64,000 nucleotides of DNA from Larkinella humicola (GCF_008727875.1 NZ_VTWS01000007.1:186001-250000), one strand, 5' to 3'; positions 1 through 10,309 are shown, counted from the stretch's first letter. The notes: a model not told the origin generated them from the letters alone. Translations and numbers: made by a program.

Positions 1-62
1 CCGGCTCCCGCCCGACCGCCAACCAACAGACTTATCAGCAAAATCAGTACAAGTCGGTTCAT
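1..62 (-). CDS. Secreted protein, N-terminal fragment (runs off window)
   Basis: An ATG on the minus strand (complement of 60-62) opens a frame reading MNRLVLILLISLLVGGRAGA before the window ends. Positive residue, hydrophobic core and small-residue end look like a Sec signal peptide. It starts 18 nt after the stop of the MpaB-like gene on the same strand, so the two are probably co-transcribed. The mature protein lies outside the window and cannot be named. Confidence 0.6.
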   Translation of the reverse strand, partial: MNRLVLILLISLLVGGRAGA

Positions 63-80
63 AGAATGGGGGTTTACCGT

Positions 81-2057
81 TTATGAAATCGTCGGAAGCA
101 GGGCCGTTCGCAGCATCACGTCGACCTTGTGAGCCGTTGTACCAAATTCTTTTCGGGCTACATAGGCCAATGGCAGCCGCAAAAGCCAGGGAGGACGGGC
201 CACCAGACTGCCCATTTTAGCCGAACTGGCTTCTAATAAAGCCAATCGCTCTTTCCATTCGGTTTCGGACCGAGACTGGTGAAATCCGACGGTGTTGGCC
301 CAGGCCTGTTCGCGCCCCATCTTCATCACCGCCTTCTCAACGTTTTTAATTTTGTCCGAGAAATAGGTTACAAACGTTCCAAAGGGCCGAAAAATCCGGC
401 CAATGTCGTCGTTCATCTGGTCGTACATATCTTCAAATAACCCATTCATTTTATCAAAGTCATTCTTAAATAACTCCAGGTCTTTTCCTTTATAAACTTC
501 CGCCACCACAATCGGCAGATCGTAGGAAATGTGGGCGTTAGCTGCCGAAAAAATGTACTGGTTGGTGGTGATCACCGTTTTGGCAGCATCGAACGACAAC
601 TGCCAGGGAGCAGACGCCGGTTTGCCATCGAAATACTGATTGAGAGCCTCAAAATACCGGTTGCCAAAACCGACATCAACCTGCTCCATTTCTACCAGAT
701 TTTCGAAGATACCCGCCTTCAAACCGTCCTGGACGCGCAGCGTTACCAGTTTATAAACGGCAGCAAACAACCCGATCGGATTGTTCTGTGACCGCAGGTG
801 CCGGGCTACTTTATCCAAGTAAAAAATCACTTCTTCAATGGTCTGTGCGGGCGGGATCCGGAAGTCCGGAGCCTCAGACTGCCAGGTGTCGGTGAGGGCC
901 GAGGGCAGGTAAAACTGCTCGCTTTTGGCCCCGTTGTGATACGACATCACGAGATCGATCATCTGGTTGCTGAACGCCCGGCCCACCGCACCCATCAGCA
1001 AATGACGGTCGCCGACGGAGCGAAACCCTTTGTCGAGCCACTGAATGGCGTTCATCACCGGCGAATCATCCTTGTCGTCGTCTTTGGGAACCTCCAGCAG
1101 ATCGGCGTATTGATCACCAATAAAAAACCGTACAAACAGGGGTGACAGATTTTTGAGCGGCCCGAACGACAGCCGGGAGTTCATGAGGTCGATGCAGGCA
1201 TCGGTCAGTTCGGCACCTTCCCGACCGCCATCGGGCGACCGGCCGGCCTGCTGCTCCAGAATGGCGTTCATCAGATGCCGACAGTCGTCTTCGTTTTCCG
1301 AATTCAGGTCATCATCGACGCCGATCATGAACCCCACCACTTTCCAGAGGTGCAGATAGGCCTCCCGTTCCTCGGGCGTCAGTTCGATGTCCATCTGCTT
1401 CAGCCCGTCGATGATCACGACGCCAAACGACAGCAAGGTGCCAACCAGATCCTGCTGATTGATCGGAATGCCAAAATTCTCAACGTCCCAGCGGTGTTGC
1501 TGGGCGTGATACCGGATCACGGCGTGAATCAGCCGAACTTTCTGGATGGAAACAACGGCCAGGCCATCGTGTTCAAAACTATTCAGGGTCAGGATGTTGA
1601 CTACAAACTGGGCGGTTTCCATCAGCCGCCGGGTAAACGAATCGAGCGAACCATCGTGAACGCGCAGACGGCCGGTTCGGTACAACACCTTGGCCCCCCG
1701 CCAACAGGTGTAGCACAGTGGCAGCGATTTACAAAGCAGCAGCAGCAGAATTTTGGGGCCATATTGCTTGAAAACATCGGCCGCCACCATGAGTTTAAAC
1801 GGTTCGGCACAGTCGGGAAGCTGGCGGGTTTTGACAAAATACTCTTCCACAATCTGCTTCAACCGATCCGGCAACACGTCGAAAGCCGGGTTGGGGAAGT
1901 TGCGGTTTTGCACCAGCATCTGGAAAATCTGATCGACCTCCCCTTTCTGATTGTCCAGCAAAATGGCGGCAATGGTTCCGTCGGCGAGCGGGTCGCCCAT
2001 CCGTCGTTTGCTCCACAGAAAATCATCAGTCCAGGTAGCAAGGGAAGGGGTATTCAT
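81..2057 (-). CDS. Oxygenase of the MpaB / latex-clearing-protein family (DUF2236), long form
   Basis: About 658 aa. The N-terminal half (about residues 60-330) resembles the all-helical haem oxygenase fold of MpaB and rubber oxygenase Lcp (DUF2236): a basic helix reading KVRLIHAVIRYH, which in this family carries the haem-contacting Arg/His residues, followed by the GTLLSFGVVIIDGL segment. Family members oxidise hydrophobic or prenyl-type substrates; the substrate here is unknown. Most bacterial relatives are nearer 300-400 aa, so about 300 C-terminal residues are unassigned. I prefer the ATG at 2057; a TTG five codons upstream is possible. No signal peptide is visible, so it is probably cytoplasmic. 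Its promoter region is shared with the divergent kinase gene. Confidence 0.7.
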   Translation of the reverse strand: MNTPSLATWTDDFLWSKRRMGDPLADGTIAAILLDNQKGEVDQIFQMLVQNRNFPNPAFDVLPDRLKQIVEEYFVKTRQLPDCAEPFKLMVAADVFKQYGPKILLLLLCKSLPLCYTCWRGAKVLYRTGRLRVHDGSLDSFTRRLMETAQFVVNILTLNSFEHDGLAVVSIQKVRLIHAVIRYHAQQHRWDVENFGIPINQQDLVGTLLSFGVVIIDGLKQMDIELTPEEREAYLHLWKVVGFMIGVDDDLNSENEDDCRHLMNAILEQQAGRSPDGGREGAELTDACIDLMNSRLSFGPLKNLSPLFVRFFIGDQYADLLEVPKDDDKDDSPVMNAIQWLDKGFRSVGDRHLLMGAVGRAFSNQMIDLVMSYHNGAKSEQFYLPSALTDTWQSEAPDFRIPPAQTIEEVIFYLDKVARHLRSQNNPIGLFAAVYKLVTLRVQDGLKAGIFENLVEMEQVDVGFGNRYFEALNQYFDGKPASAPWQLSFDAAKTVITTNQYIFSAANAHISYDLPIVVAEVYKGKDLELFKNDFDKMNGLFEDMYDQMNDDIGRIFRPFGTFVTYFSDKIKNVEKAVMKMGREQAWANTVGFHQSRSETEWKERLALLEASSAKMGSLVARPPWLLRLPLAYVARKEFGTTAHKVDVMLRTALLPTIS

Positions 2058-2200
2058 CGGGAGGAAGGACAAACGTTAACGTTACCACAAATAACTATTT
2101 TAGTAACTCATTTCCAATTTCTCCGGCACATTCGCGCTTTCTACCGCAATCGTTTTCACCGGGTTACGGCATTTTGTAGTTTACGGTGAAAATCAATTCT

Positions 2201-3259
2201 ATGAAACGAACCATTCCGCCCATCCTGATTCATATTCTGCTTAGTCTGGCCTTTTTGTCTCTTCCTTATCTTTTTGCGCCCGACGGTTTTTCGGGCCTCA
2301 CCAAACTGACCAGCAACCCGCACGAACGAACTAATTTTCTGTCGTACCTCTTCATGCTGGTTTTCTTTTACGCCAACTATTATTACCTGATTCCAAAATT
2401 GTATTTAGAAGGAAAGTATATCCTTTATGTTACCAGCCTTGCGGGGAGTTTTTTGCTTCTGATCGGGGCCGTTGTGCTGGTCGATCGCGGGGATCTGGTT
2501 GCTGTTCCCATACCTGCGTTGCCCCATCCTCCCCGCCCCCAGGGGCCGGTTCCGGGCGGTCCGCAGGCCAAACCGCCTTTTGGGTTTGAGTTGAGTCATG
2601 CGCTGTTCCTGTATCTGGTAGGCATTTTCGTTTCCCTGTATCTCCAGATCAAAAACCGCTGGCGACAAACCGAACAGGAAAAACTATCGACCGAATTGTC
2701 GTACCTGAAAGCCCAGATTAATCCGCATTTTCTGTTCAACACGCTCAACAGCATCTATTCGCTGGCCATTGAAAAATCGGACAAAACCGCCGACGCTGTC
2801 GTAAAGCTCTCGTCGTTAATGCGTTACGTCATTCGGGATGCCGGAAGCCACGAGGTTCCTCTGGCGAAAGAAGTGGCCTACATCAGCGATTACATCGCCT
2901 TGCAGCAGTTGCGGCTGGACGATACGGTTCAGATTGAGTACGCCGTCAGCGGCTTCTTTAATGGGAAACAGATTGCACCCCTCATTTTGATTTCGTTTAT
3001 TGAAAACGCGTTCAAGTACGGCGTCAATCCGGAAGAAAAATCGATCATTCACATCACGATTTCGCTGAATGAGAACACCTTGCGGTTGTATGTGTTTAAC
3101 AAAAAAGTGCGGTTGTATCACAATGACGAAGCGTCGGGCGGTATTGGCATCGACAACACCAAAGCCCGGTTGAAACTGGTGTATCCCAACCAACATGTCC
3201 TGACCATCAACGACAACCCCACCGGGTTCGCCGTTGACCTAACCCTGAACCTGGCATGA
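2201..3259 (+). CDS. LytS-type sensor histidine kinase
   Basis: 352 aa from the ATG at 2201; a GTG five codons earlier is the less likely start. Four hydrophobic segments in the first 160 residues form a membrane sensor with little periplasmic domain. These are followed by a short coiled-coil and the His_kinase (PF06580) block: QINPHFLFNTLNS, with the phosphoacceptor His near residue 176, and the N-box FIENAFKYG near 266-274. The last codons overlap the next gene by ATGA, so kinase and LytTR regulator are translationally coupled. The signal sensed is not evident. Confidence 0.9.
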   Translation: MKRTIPPILIHILLSLAFLSLPYLFAPDGFSGLTKLTSNPHERTNFLSYLFMLVFFYANYYYLIPKLYLEGKYILYVTSLAGSFLLLIGAVVLVDRGDLVAVPIPALPHPPRPQGPVPGGPQAKPPFGFELSHALFLYLVGIFVSLYLQIKNRWRQTEQEKLSTELSYLKAQINPHFLFNTLNSIYSLAIEKSDKTADAVVKLSSLMRYVIRDAGSHEVPLAKEVAYISDYIALQQLRLDDTVQIEYAVSGFFNGKQIAPLILISFIENAFKYGVNPEEKSIIHITISLNENTLRLYVFNKKVRLYHNDEASGGIGIDNTKARLKLVYPNQHVLTINDNPTGFAVDLTLNLA

Positions 3260-3966
3260 TCCGAGCCATTGCATTAGACGATGAACCCCCTGCGCTGCGG
3301 GTACTGACCCATTTTTGCCGCCAGCTCAACACCATCGACTTGCAAAAGACGTTTTTGCGACCCGACGAAGCCCTTTCGCACCTGCACAAAGTACCCACCG
3401 ATCTGCTTTTTCTCGACATCAATATGCCGTCGGTATCCGGCATTGAATTTCACAAAGCGATTCCGGAACCCATACTGGTGATTTTCACCACGGCCTACGC
3501 CGAATACGCCGTGGAAGGCTTCACGCTCAATGCAGTCGATTACCTGTTGAAACCGTTTACCTTCGAGCGGTTTCAGCAAGCGGTTCAAAAAGCAAACACA
3601 CAGCACAAATTCCGGCAGACAACCGATCCGGCGATGGAAGCGTACCTCTATATCCGCGCCGATTATACGCTGCACAAAATTGCGTTGTCGGACATTCTGT
3701 TCATCGAAGGGTTGGACGACTACCTTAAGATTCACATCCACCAGGTCAACCGCCCGATTGTGGCCCGCATGACGATGAAAACCATGTTGCAAAAACTCCG
3801 GGAAGCCGACGGGGGAAGCGAGCGGTTTATTCGCGTTCATCGCTCCTACATCGTGGCTTTCAACCGGATCGAGACCGTTCGAAACCGGATGATCACCCTC
3901 GCCGGGGAGGAAATACCGGTCGGCATGAGCTACGAAGCCGAGTTTTTCAAGCGGTTTCAGGGCTAA
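3256..3966 (+). CDS. LytTR-family response regulator
   Basis: 236 aa. The N-terminal receiver domain (1 to about 120) has the acidic pair in LDDEPPALR, the phosphoacceptor Asp near residue 54 in LFLDINMPSVSG, the switch Thr in FTTAY and the Lys in LLKPF. The C-terminal LytTR DNA-binding domain (about 130-236) shows the typical FIRVHRSYIVAFNRIE stretch. It overlaps its kinase by 4 nt, so the pair acts as one two-component system. It converges on the caspase-like gene with a single base between the stops, so that gene is not in the same transcript. Confidence 0.92.
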   Translation: MIRAIALDDEPPALRVLTHFCRQLNTIDLQKTFLRPDEALSHLHKVPTDLLFLDINMPSVSGIEFHKAIPEPILVIFTTAYAEYAVEGFTLNAVDYLLKPFTFERFQQAVQKANTQHKFRQTTDPAMEAYLYIRADYTLHKIALSDILFIEGLDDYLKIHIHQVNRPIVARMTMKTMLQKLREADGGSERFIRVHRSYIVAFNRIETVRNRMITLAGEEIPVGMSYEAEFFKRFQG

Positions 3967-3967
3967 C

Positions 3968-6900
3968 TCAGACGCGTTCCTTTTCCATTTTTCCGATCAG
4001 TTGGGCGTATTTGGTGGCAATGCTCAGAAACCCTTTGTCGTTCGGGTGAAATTCATCGTACCAGTATTTCAACTGGCTGGTGGCCGGTCGGATACTCCCC
4101 CGCAAGTCGATGTAAATCACGTTGTCATACGCCGATGCGGCCCGTTGCAGTCGCTCGTTAAACCCGTCGATCATAAACCGGATCAGATTTTTCCGTTCCA
4201 CAGCATCTGTTATTCCCTTCTCGGTCAGGCATTTTTCCAAATTCCCCGGCTTCCCGGATTGCGTTTCGCTGGCGTCGGGCAGGAGGTAATCGTAGCCGTG
4301 GACCAGCACCCGGACTTTGGCATTTTGCAACCGGATCAGGCGAAAAAGGCGTTGAAAATCCGTTTCCAGTTCGTCCAGCGCAGCCGTGAATCCATCGGCT
4401 ACATACCGCTGTGGCGCGGGCAGGCTTTCCGCTGTTTGATCCCGGATATAGGTCGGAAATTCATCCCCAAAAAAATGCGTTCCTCCGCCACTCAGCAAAA
4501 AATAACGCGGACTGACCTGCGCAAGGATTTCCAGAAACTTCGATTTCTCGATGTAATTCTTCAGTGATTTCCCCACCGCCGGGGTGCTATTTACGGAGTA
4601 GACCCGCGCCAGGTAATCTACAATATCGCTCAGCAAGGGGTATTGAAACCACGAATCCCCACCCGCCACCAGCCGAACCCGATCCGGGTATTTGATCAGA
4701 TTTTGCATGTACTGCCGGTTTCGGATCTGGTAGGCGATCTGGTTGCTCACGAACGTTTTCACATCGCCCCACAGCCCGCGCTGTTCTTCGCCCGTCACGG
4801 CCAGATCGTCCCGCAGCACCAGCTCCGCATCGATCGGGTCCGGCTGAAAATATAGCCCGAGCGCAAAATCAGCCATCGGATTGGCCACCGGCACGCCCTC
4901 GACCAGCACCGGTTCCAGCATCCGGTTCAGTTCGCCCAGATCGACCCGGTTGAAAACCGGATTCGGAATGCGGAGCGTGACCAGTTGCGTACTCCAGTCC
5001 GGAAACTCCTCCTCGTCTTCTTCGGTGTCGAAGGCCGACGCGCGGTTCTCGTCAGCGTCCAATTTCTCATCCAGCGTGTGGGGCGATGGCAAGACATCCA
5101 GTGCCAGCATCGCCAGCGTCGATTCGGAGAGGGGATTCACGGAAACGATCACTTTAAAGTATTCCGTCACTTCCGGCCAGTTGTATTGCCGGACGGTTTC
5201 TTCCAGGCTCATCCGCACAAAATCATTCCGCCCCGTCAGCGATTTCCGGCTGGGCAATCCCAGCAGTTCCGATTTTCCGGGTTCGAGTCGGTAGTTTCCC
5301 GCCTGAAGACGCTCGTTCACCGGCAGAAAATCCTTCATTGCTATGAAATCCCGGGAAAGGTATAACACCGTGCAATACAGCACCTGAGCCGTTGGATTGA
5401 TCAGTTGGATGCTGACTTTATTGGCCCAGACGGTTTTGCCGGACGGCGTTGTGCTCTCCTGCAACGGGATCGTGACCGGCGTCGGTTGCGCGCCTTTCAA
5501 GACTACCGTTGGTGCGACTTCGGGCGTAACGGCAATGGTCAGAATCGGCTCCGGGGCTTCGGGATTGCGCAGTTCCTTGAGGTATTGCCAGGCAGCCAGA
5601 TGCCGCAGATACTGGGTCAACTGCTCATACGCCCGCTCCAGATTGTCTGCCGGTACGGTGCGGATAAGTGGACGGTTTTCGTCACCGGGCCGGGAAAAGT
5701 ACAACAGACCGTTGCGAACGTGCAGTGTGTAATCCGCCGTTTGTTCGTCTTCTTCCGGGATGAAAAACGCCCCAGCTTTTTCGGTCAGGGTTTTCAACAA
5801 GAGCGCCTGTTCGGCCACATCGCCGTTGTGGTTGATGAAATGGAGTTTGATGGGTTCGGTGAGCAGGCCCTCCACTTCGGCCCGGTAGGCCTTGCCCCGG
5901 TCGAGTCCGGCTTCCTGCTCCGCCCCGATTTTCAACAGCGTGTAATCGGCCCCGATTTTCAGCGGTGTCACCGAAAAAGACGGTTTTCCGCTATCGTCCA
6001 GTAATTGAATGGATTTCGTCGTCCGCCCTACCCCGTGAATGGCTCCGACATCGAGCAGCCACTGCCGTTTGTTCGGATTGAAGTTAATTTCGGCAACGGC
6101 GGTTTGGGTGTCGATCGGCCGGTTTAAAAAACCGGTCAGCAAGAGCTTGTCGGAAGCGTCGCCCGCTGCCGAAATGCGGGGGCGTTGTTCGTAGGCAAAC
6201 CGCATGTATTGCCGCACACGGTTGTGCAGGGCCTGGTACGAAATGGCGGAGTTGGCCGCTTTCAAAACCGCTACCAGATTTTTGGTAAAAACGCCCTCCT
6301 TGTTCTCCCGGTCTTCCACAGCCGCTTCGTCCGATTCGCAGGCCGCCAGCTGGATGTGGGTTCCCAGCGGAATGAGCTGATCGAGTCCCTGCTGCCGAAA
6401 ATCGTCTTCCGTAAACTGTTCCTGAAAAATAAAACCGGCGTACGGCCGCATGGGAGCCGATTGCGACAACCGACGCTCCTGCATTTTCTGCCCTTCGGGT
6501 GTTGCCGCGAGCAGATCAAAAAACCGGGTGTTATCCCCGGAATGGCAACAATCGAAGATCGTAACAACGTGCGCCCCGGTCTGGCTCAGTTCCGCAATCA
6601 GGCACCTTAACTCCTTGTCGGTCAGCAAATAATCCCAGGTATGGACCGCGTCGCCATCGAAACAGACGATGCTTTCGAGTTTGCCGTCGGCTTCGGTCGG
6701 CCAGAGCGTAGGGTCGGCGGCTTCCTGAGCACCGTGGCCCGCGAAATAGAACAAGGCCGTATCGTTCGGTCCGGCCTGTTTCAGGTGCGTTCGGAAGCCC
6801 GCGACGATGGCGGTTTTGGTAGCTTCCCGGTCGCTGAGGTGGAGCGAATGGTGCTCCACATCGGTCAGGCTTTCGAGATAATGTTCGATCGTGGCCGCGT

Positions 6901-7009
6901 CCTGCACGGCTCCGTTCAACGAGCGTACCTGCTGATAGGCGTTGATGCCTACCACAAAGGAATATAGTTTCGGAAGAGTTGCGGGAGGCACAGAGGTTGA
7001 AGGGTTCAT
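3968..7009 (-). CDS. Caspase-like (C14) protease fused to an SGNH/GDSL hydrolase-like domain
   Basis: 1013 aa, no signal peptide. Residues about 15-290 are a caspase/metacaspase p20-like domain: YFAGHGAQ gives the catalytic His near 92 and IFDCCHSGD the catalytic Cys near 155. The middle (about 290-770) is probably beta-rich with an acidic stretch (DTEEDEEEF) and no recognised domain. The C-terminus (about 775-1010) looks like an SGNH hydrolase: GGDSW near 785 as block I, a glycine-rich GGGTHFFGD that may replace block III, and DEFHPNDKGF near 985 supplying the Asp/His of block V. Caspase-like proteases are known effectors in bacterial stress and defence systems; the SGNH fusion and its target are inferred. 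It appears monocistronic, with a long hairpin upstream. Confidence 0.75.
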   Translation of the reverse strand: MNPSTSVPPATLPKLYSFVVGINAYQQVRSLNGAVQDAATIEHYLESLTDVEHHSLHLSDREATKTAIVAGFRTHLKQAGPNDTALFYFAGHGAQEAADPTLWPTEADGKLESIVCFDGDAVHTWDYLLTDKELRCLIAELSQTGAHVVTIFDCCHSGDNTRFFDLLAATPEGQKMQERRLSQSAPMRPYAGFIFQEQFTEDDFRQQGLDQLIPLGTHIQLAACESDEAAVEDRENKEGVFTKNLVAVLKAANSAISYQALHNRVRQYMRFAYEQRPRISAAGDASDKLLLTGFLNRPIDTQTAVAEINFNPNKRQWLLDVGAIHGVGRTTKSIQLLDDSGKPSFSVTPLKIGADYTLLKIGAEQEAGLDRGKAYRAEVEGLLTEPIKLHFINHNGDVAEQALLLKTLTEKAGAFFIPEEDEQTADYTLHVRNGLLYFSRPGDENRPLIRTVPADNLERAYEQLTQYLRHLAAWQYLKELRNPEAPEPILTIAVTPEVAPTVVLKGAQPTPVTIPLQESTTPSGKTVWANKVSIQLINPTAQVLYCTVLYLSRDFIAMKDFLPVNERLQAGNYRLEPGKSELLGLPSRKSLTGRNDFVRMSLEETVRQYNWPEVTEYFKVIVSVNPLSESTLAMLALDVLPSPHTLDEKLDADENRASAFDTEEDEEEFPDWSTQLVTLRIPNPVFNRVDLGELNRMLEPVLVEGVPVANPMADFALGLYFQPDPIDAELVLRDDLAVTGEEQRGLWGDVKTFVSNQIAYQIRNRQYMQNLIKYPDRVRLVAGGDSWFQYPLLSDIVDYLARVYSVNSTPAVGKSLKNYIEKSKFLEILAQVSPRYFLLSGGGTHFFGDEFPTYIRDQTAESLPAPQRYVADGFTAALDELETDFQRLFRLIRLQNAKVRVLVHGYDYLLPDASETQSGKPGNLEKCLTEKGITDAVERKNLIRFMIDGFNERLQRAASAYDNVIYIDLRGSIRPATSQLKYWYDEFHPNDKGFLSIATKYAQLIGKMEKERV

Positions 7010-7084
7010 CGTCAGAGTTTGGAGGAATTTCGTGGTACCACGGCCTAAACCGGTGATCGCCAGAAATATAGGAAAATAATCACA

Positions 7085-7146
7085 AATCCCGTCTTCCCTG
7101 AAAAAACCGGCTGGTATTCAAGCGGTTTTTCAGGAAAAACGGGATT
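7085..7146. repeat. Long imperfect hairpin between dehydrogenase and caspase-like genes
   Basis: Left arm 7085-7109 and right arm 7123-7146 are nearly perfect complements (AATCCCGT... outside, CTGAAAAA/TTTTTCAG inside) with a 13-nt loop. It lies between two minus-strand genes and could terminate the dehydrogenase transcript or protect an RNA end. There is no clean terminal U-run in either direction, so plain intrinsic termination is uncertain. Confidence 0.6.
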
Positions 7147-7209
7147 CGGCCAAACGATGCCTTCCGTTTTAAAGGCAGGATGCTCGGGTCAAAAGCAGAA
7201 CCTGGAAGC

Positions 7210-8430
7210 TTATTTTTTGTCGATCCGGTACAGCTTTCCCTGGTCGGTAATCGCGTACAAAGCACCATCTTTGCCCTGCGTCACATCCCGAAAACGCTGA
7301 GATTCGCCCGAGAGCAGCCGTTCTTCGCCCACAACTTTGTTGTTCTCAATCTTTAACCGGACGATGTGCATGCCACTCAGCGAACCCACAAAAAGGTTGT
7401 TCTTCCATTCCGGAATGCGATCACTGCTGTAGAACGTCATCCCGCTTGGCGACACGGACGGGTCCCAGTAATACACCGGTTGTTGCAGGCCGTCTTTCTG
7501 TTGAATGGCCTCACCGACTTGCTTTCCACTGTACTCGATGCCGTAGGTGATGGTTGGCCAGCCGTAGTTTTTGCCGGGCTCAATCCGGTTGATTTCATCC
7601 CCTCCTCTGGGGCCGAATTCAGCCTCCCACAGATCGCCGGTAACCGGATGGAAAGCCAGCCCCTGCACGTTGCGGTGTCCGTAGGAATACAATTCGGGCC
7701 GGGCATCGGCCTGTTTTGCAAACGGATTGCCGGCAGCGGGTTTGCCGTCTTTCGTGATGCGAATGACTTTTCCCAATCCCGAATTGACCGACTGGGCCTG
7801 CGGGCGGGTTACCAGATCCGACCGTTCGCCGGTGCTGATCACCAGATTACCGGCTTTATCGATCAAAATCCGGCCACCGTAGTGCAGATTTCCTTTGTAA
7901 GCGGGAGTGGCGCGGTAAATAACCGTTGCTCCCTCCACCGTTTTTTCATCGGCAGAGAGTTTCCCCTTGCCAACCGCTGTCAAATTCCCCTCGTCCAACG
8001 GTTCGGCAAATACCCAGTAGATCATGCGGTTGGTCGCAAAGGCGGGATCGACCCGAATGCCCAGCAGCCCACCCTGGCCCGCAGAATTTACCTTCGGCAG
8101 ACCCGTGATCGGTTCGCTCAGCTTTCCGTCGACGGTGGCGATGCGCAACGTACCTTTCTTTTCCGTGATGAGCAGCCTTCCATCGGGCAGGCTGGTAATT
8201 CCCCAGGGGCTCTTAAGGTCTTCCGTCAAGACCTTGCCTTCATAAGGGGTAGCGGATTTGATCCCGGCAACCCGGGTTTGTCCGGCAAAAGCCGATTTGT
8301 AGGCCGAATTGGGTTCTTTGGTTTCTACCGGCGCCTGTGCAGACGATGCGGTTTGAGCGGATACACTTGGACCACCCGCTAAAAAAGCGAGTGAAGTACC
8401 CGTCAGGATCATGATAAATCGATTGCTCAT
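7210..8430 (-). CDS. PQQ-dependent soluble aldose/glucose-sorbosone dehydrogenase family protein
   Basis: 406 aa, exported: residues 1-25 (MSNRFIMILTG... SVSAQ) form a signal peptide. From about 60 onward the six-bladed propeller of the GSDH/YliI family is recognisable: LKSPWGITSLPDGRLLITEK, then HYGGRI, SYGHRNVQGLAFHP and EFGPRGGDEINRIEPGKNYGWP, which hold the PQQ/calcium-binding positions of this family. It would oxidise aldose sugars in the periplasm; the exact sugar cannot be read. No partner cytochrome lies next to it. The start ATG fits the signal peptide. Confidence 0.85.
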   Translation of the reverse strand: MSNRFIMILTGTSLAFLAGGPSVSAQTASSAQAPVETKEPNSAYKSAFAGQTRVAGIKSATPYEGKVLTEDLKSPWGITSLPDGRLLITEKKGTLRIATVDGKLSEPITGLPKVNSAGQGGLLGIRVDPAFATNRMIYWVFAEPLDEGNLTAVGKGKLSADEKTVEGATVIYRATPAYKGNLHYGGRILIDKAGNLVISTGERSDLVTRPQAQSVNSGLGKVIRITKDGKPAAGNPFAKQADARPELYSYGHRNVQGLAFHPVTGDLWEAEFGPRGGDEINRIEPGKNYGWPTITYGIEYSGKQVGEAIQQKDGLQQPVYYWDPSVSPSGMTFYSSDRIPEWKNNLFVGSLSGMHIVRLKIENNKVVGEERLLSGESQRFRDVTQGKDGALYAITDQGKLYRIDKK

Positions 8431-8606
8431 GTTGGTTCAGCCCCAAGGCTTCTTTCAGTTCGAATGTAATTTACTACAATATTAAACCTGGTAACGCTAA
8501 ACACCTAATTTGGTTTCTTTCCGCTGAAATACTTCCTACAGACTTGGGCTCACAGGCGTTAAAAATTCTATTTGGTAATCACAGTGGCGGCTTATGTAAA
8601 CCCAAA
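8431..8606. other. Intergenic region upstream of the dehydrogenase
   Basis: This first part of a roughly 500-base stretch without an intact gene presumably holds the promoter of the minus-strand dehydrogenase. I see no convincing TAnnTTTG element, hairpin or small frame here. The remainder (8607-8937) is the decayed araC copy and duplicated regulatory DNA listed separately. Confidence 0.5.
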
Positions 8607-8728
8607 TCAATCCGAGTGGAGCATCCGGTATTCGTGGGGTGATTGCCCAACCCGCTGTTTGAACAAGCGGTTAAATTGCACGAGAATTGTTGAACAACGA
8701 TGGCCTTAAACCGGCGCAGCGTATCCAT
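8607..8728 (-). pseudogene. Decayed copy of the AraC regulator gene (internal deletion)
   Basis: Remnant of a gene homologous to the intact AraC regulator at 13204-14106. Its 5' end reads MDTLRRF, identical to the intact protein, and then runs into DNA that in another frame encodes the intact protein's C-terminus (FNRLFKQRVGQSP-EYRMLH followed by a stop). About 800 nt of the middle are missing and the two ends are out of frame, so no functional product is expected. The flanking upstream DNA (8729-8830) also matches that of the intact copy (14107-14210), so gene and promoter were duplicated together. Confidence 0.85.
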
Positions 8729-8804
8729 TTCATGATTGGTTTCGTTACCAAAATTACCGCGTTATTCACCCTTACCCAATCGATATCTCCTTATCAGGAA
8801 TATT

Positions 8805-8829
8805 GGTAGACAAAACCGTAATCTGTATA
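8805..8829 (+). promoter_or_regulatory. Candidate AraC operator, copy 1 of 3
   Basis: 25-bp motif: GGTA, three variable bases, AAAW, then CCGTAATYTGTATA. It recurs with identical spacing at 10336-10360 and 14185-14209. Here it is followed 21 nt later by GAGACCTTTGCA (from 8851), which resembles a TAnnTTTG -7 element and occurs at the same distance in copy 2. That placement fits an activator site next to the promoter of the gene at 8938. Binding by the AraC protein is inferred. Confidence 0.6.
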
Positions 8830-8937
8830 CCATCCGATAGAAGAAATGCAGAGACCTTTGCAAGACCACCTTCGTTGCAAACGATGCAAAAGGCTCGATT
8901 GACGAATGGATGACTTACCCGTTAAATCACGAAAACG

Positions 8938-9249
8938 ATGAACGCAATGAACAACTCTAAACGGATCAATACCGGCATGAAAGCGTCAATTTTCGGACTG
9001 TTTTTCTGTGGCATTGGCCTCCTGTCGTCCTTCGCTCAAATTAGTAAAGCCACTTCTTCAACAACAAAGACCTCAAAAGCTGAGCAGGAAATCATTGACC
9101 TCTCGAAGCAAAAGTGGCAATGGATGGCCGACAAGAATGTGGACAAACTGGCTGTTCTCTTCCACGATGAGTCAAAATTCGTCCACATGAGTGGTACCTG
9201 GAAAAAGGACGAAGAACTCGATATCATTAAAACCGGAAGAAATGGTTGA
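8938..9249 (+). pseudogene. Truncated secreted SnoaL-like (NTF2/DUF4440-type) protein
   Basis: Frame of 103 codons; the likely start is the ATG at 8977 (MKASIFGLFFCGIGLLSSFAQ, a signal peptide), with ATGs at 8938 and 8947 also possible. After the signal the sequence EQEIIDLSKQKWQWMADKNVDKLAVLF matches the first helix and strand of NTF2/SnoaL-like proteins. Those are normally about 130-160 aa; this one ends after DIIKTGRNG and the following DNA does not continue the fold in any frame. I read it as a 3'-truncated gene. It follows operator copy 1. Confidence 0.6.
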
Positions 9250-9295
9250 ATTTCGTTGTTTACCAATCGATCGATTCGGTAGTTTAACCCTGTAA

Positions 9296-10309
<1,014 letters not shown>

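Noticed and set aside
1275-2189. Plus-strand open frame of about 300 codons opposite the MpaB-like gene
   Set aside because: It is antisense to a clearly recognisable protein and its translation has no domain, signal or plausible composition; long antisense frames are common at this base composition.
7366-8382. Plus-strand frame of about 340 codons opposite the sugar dehydrogenase
   Set aside because: A mirror of the real gene with no recognisable motif and without its own neighbours or promoter.
8607-8830. Remnant of an insertion sequence
   Set aside because: The similarity is to the nearby araC gene and its promoter; there is no transposase or terminal repeat.
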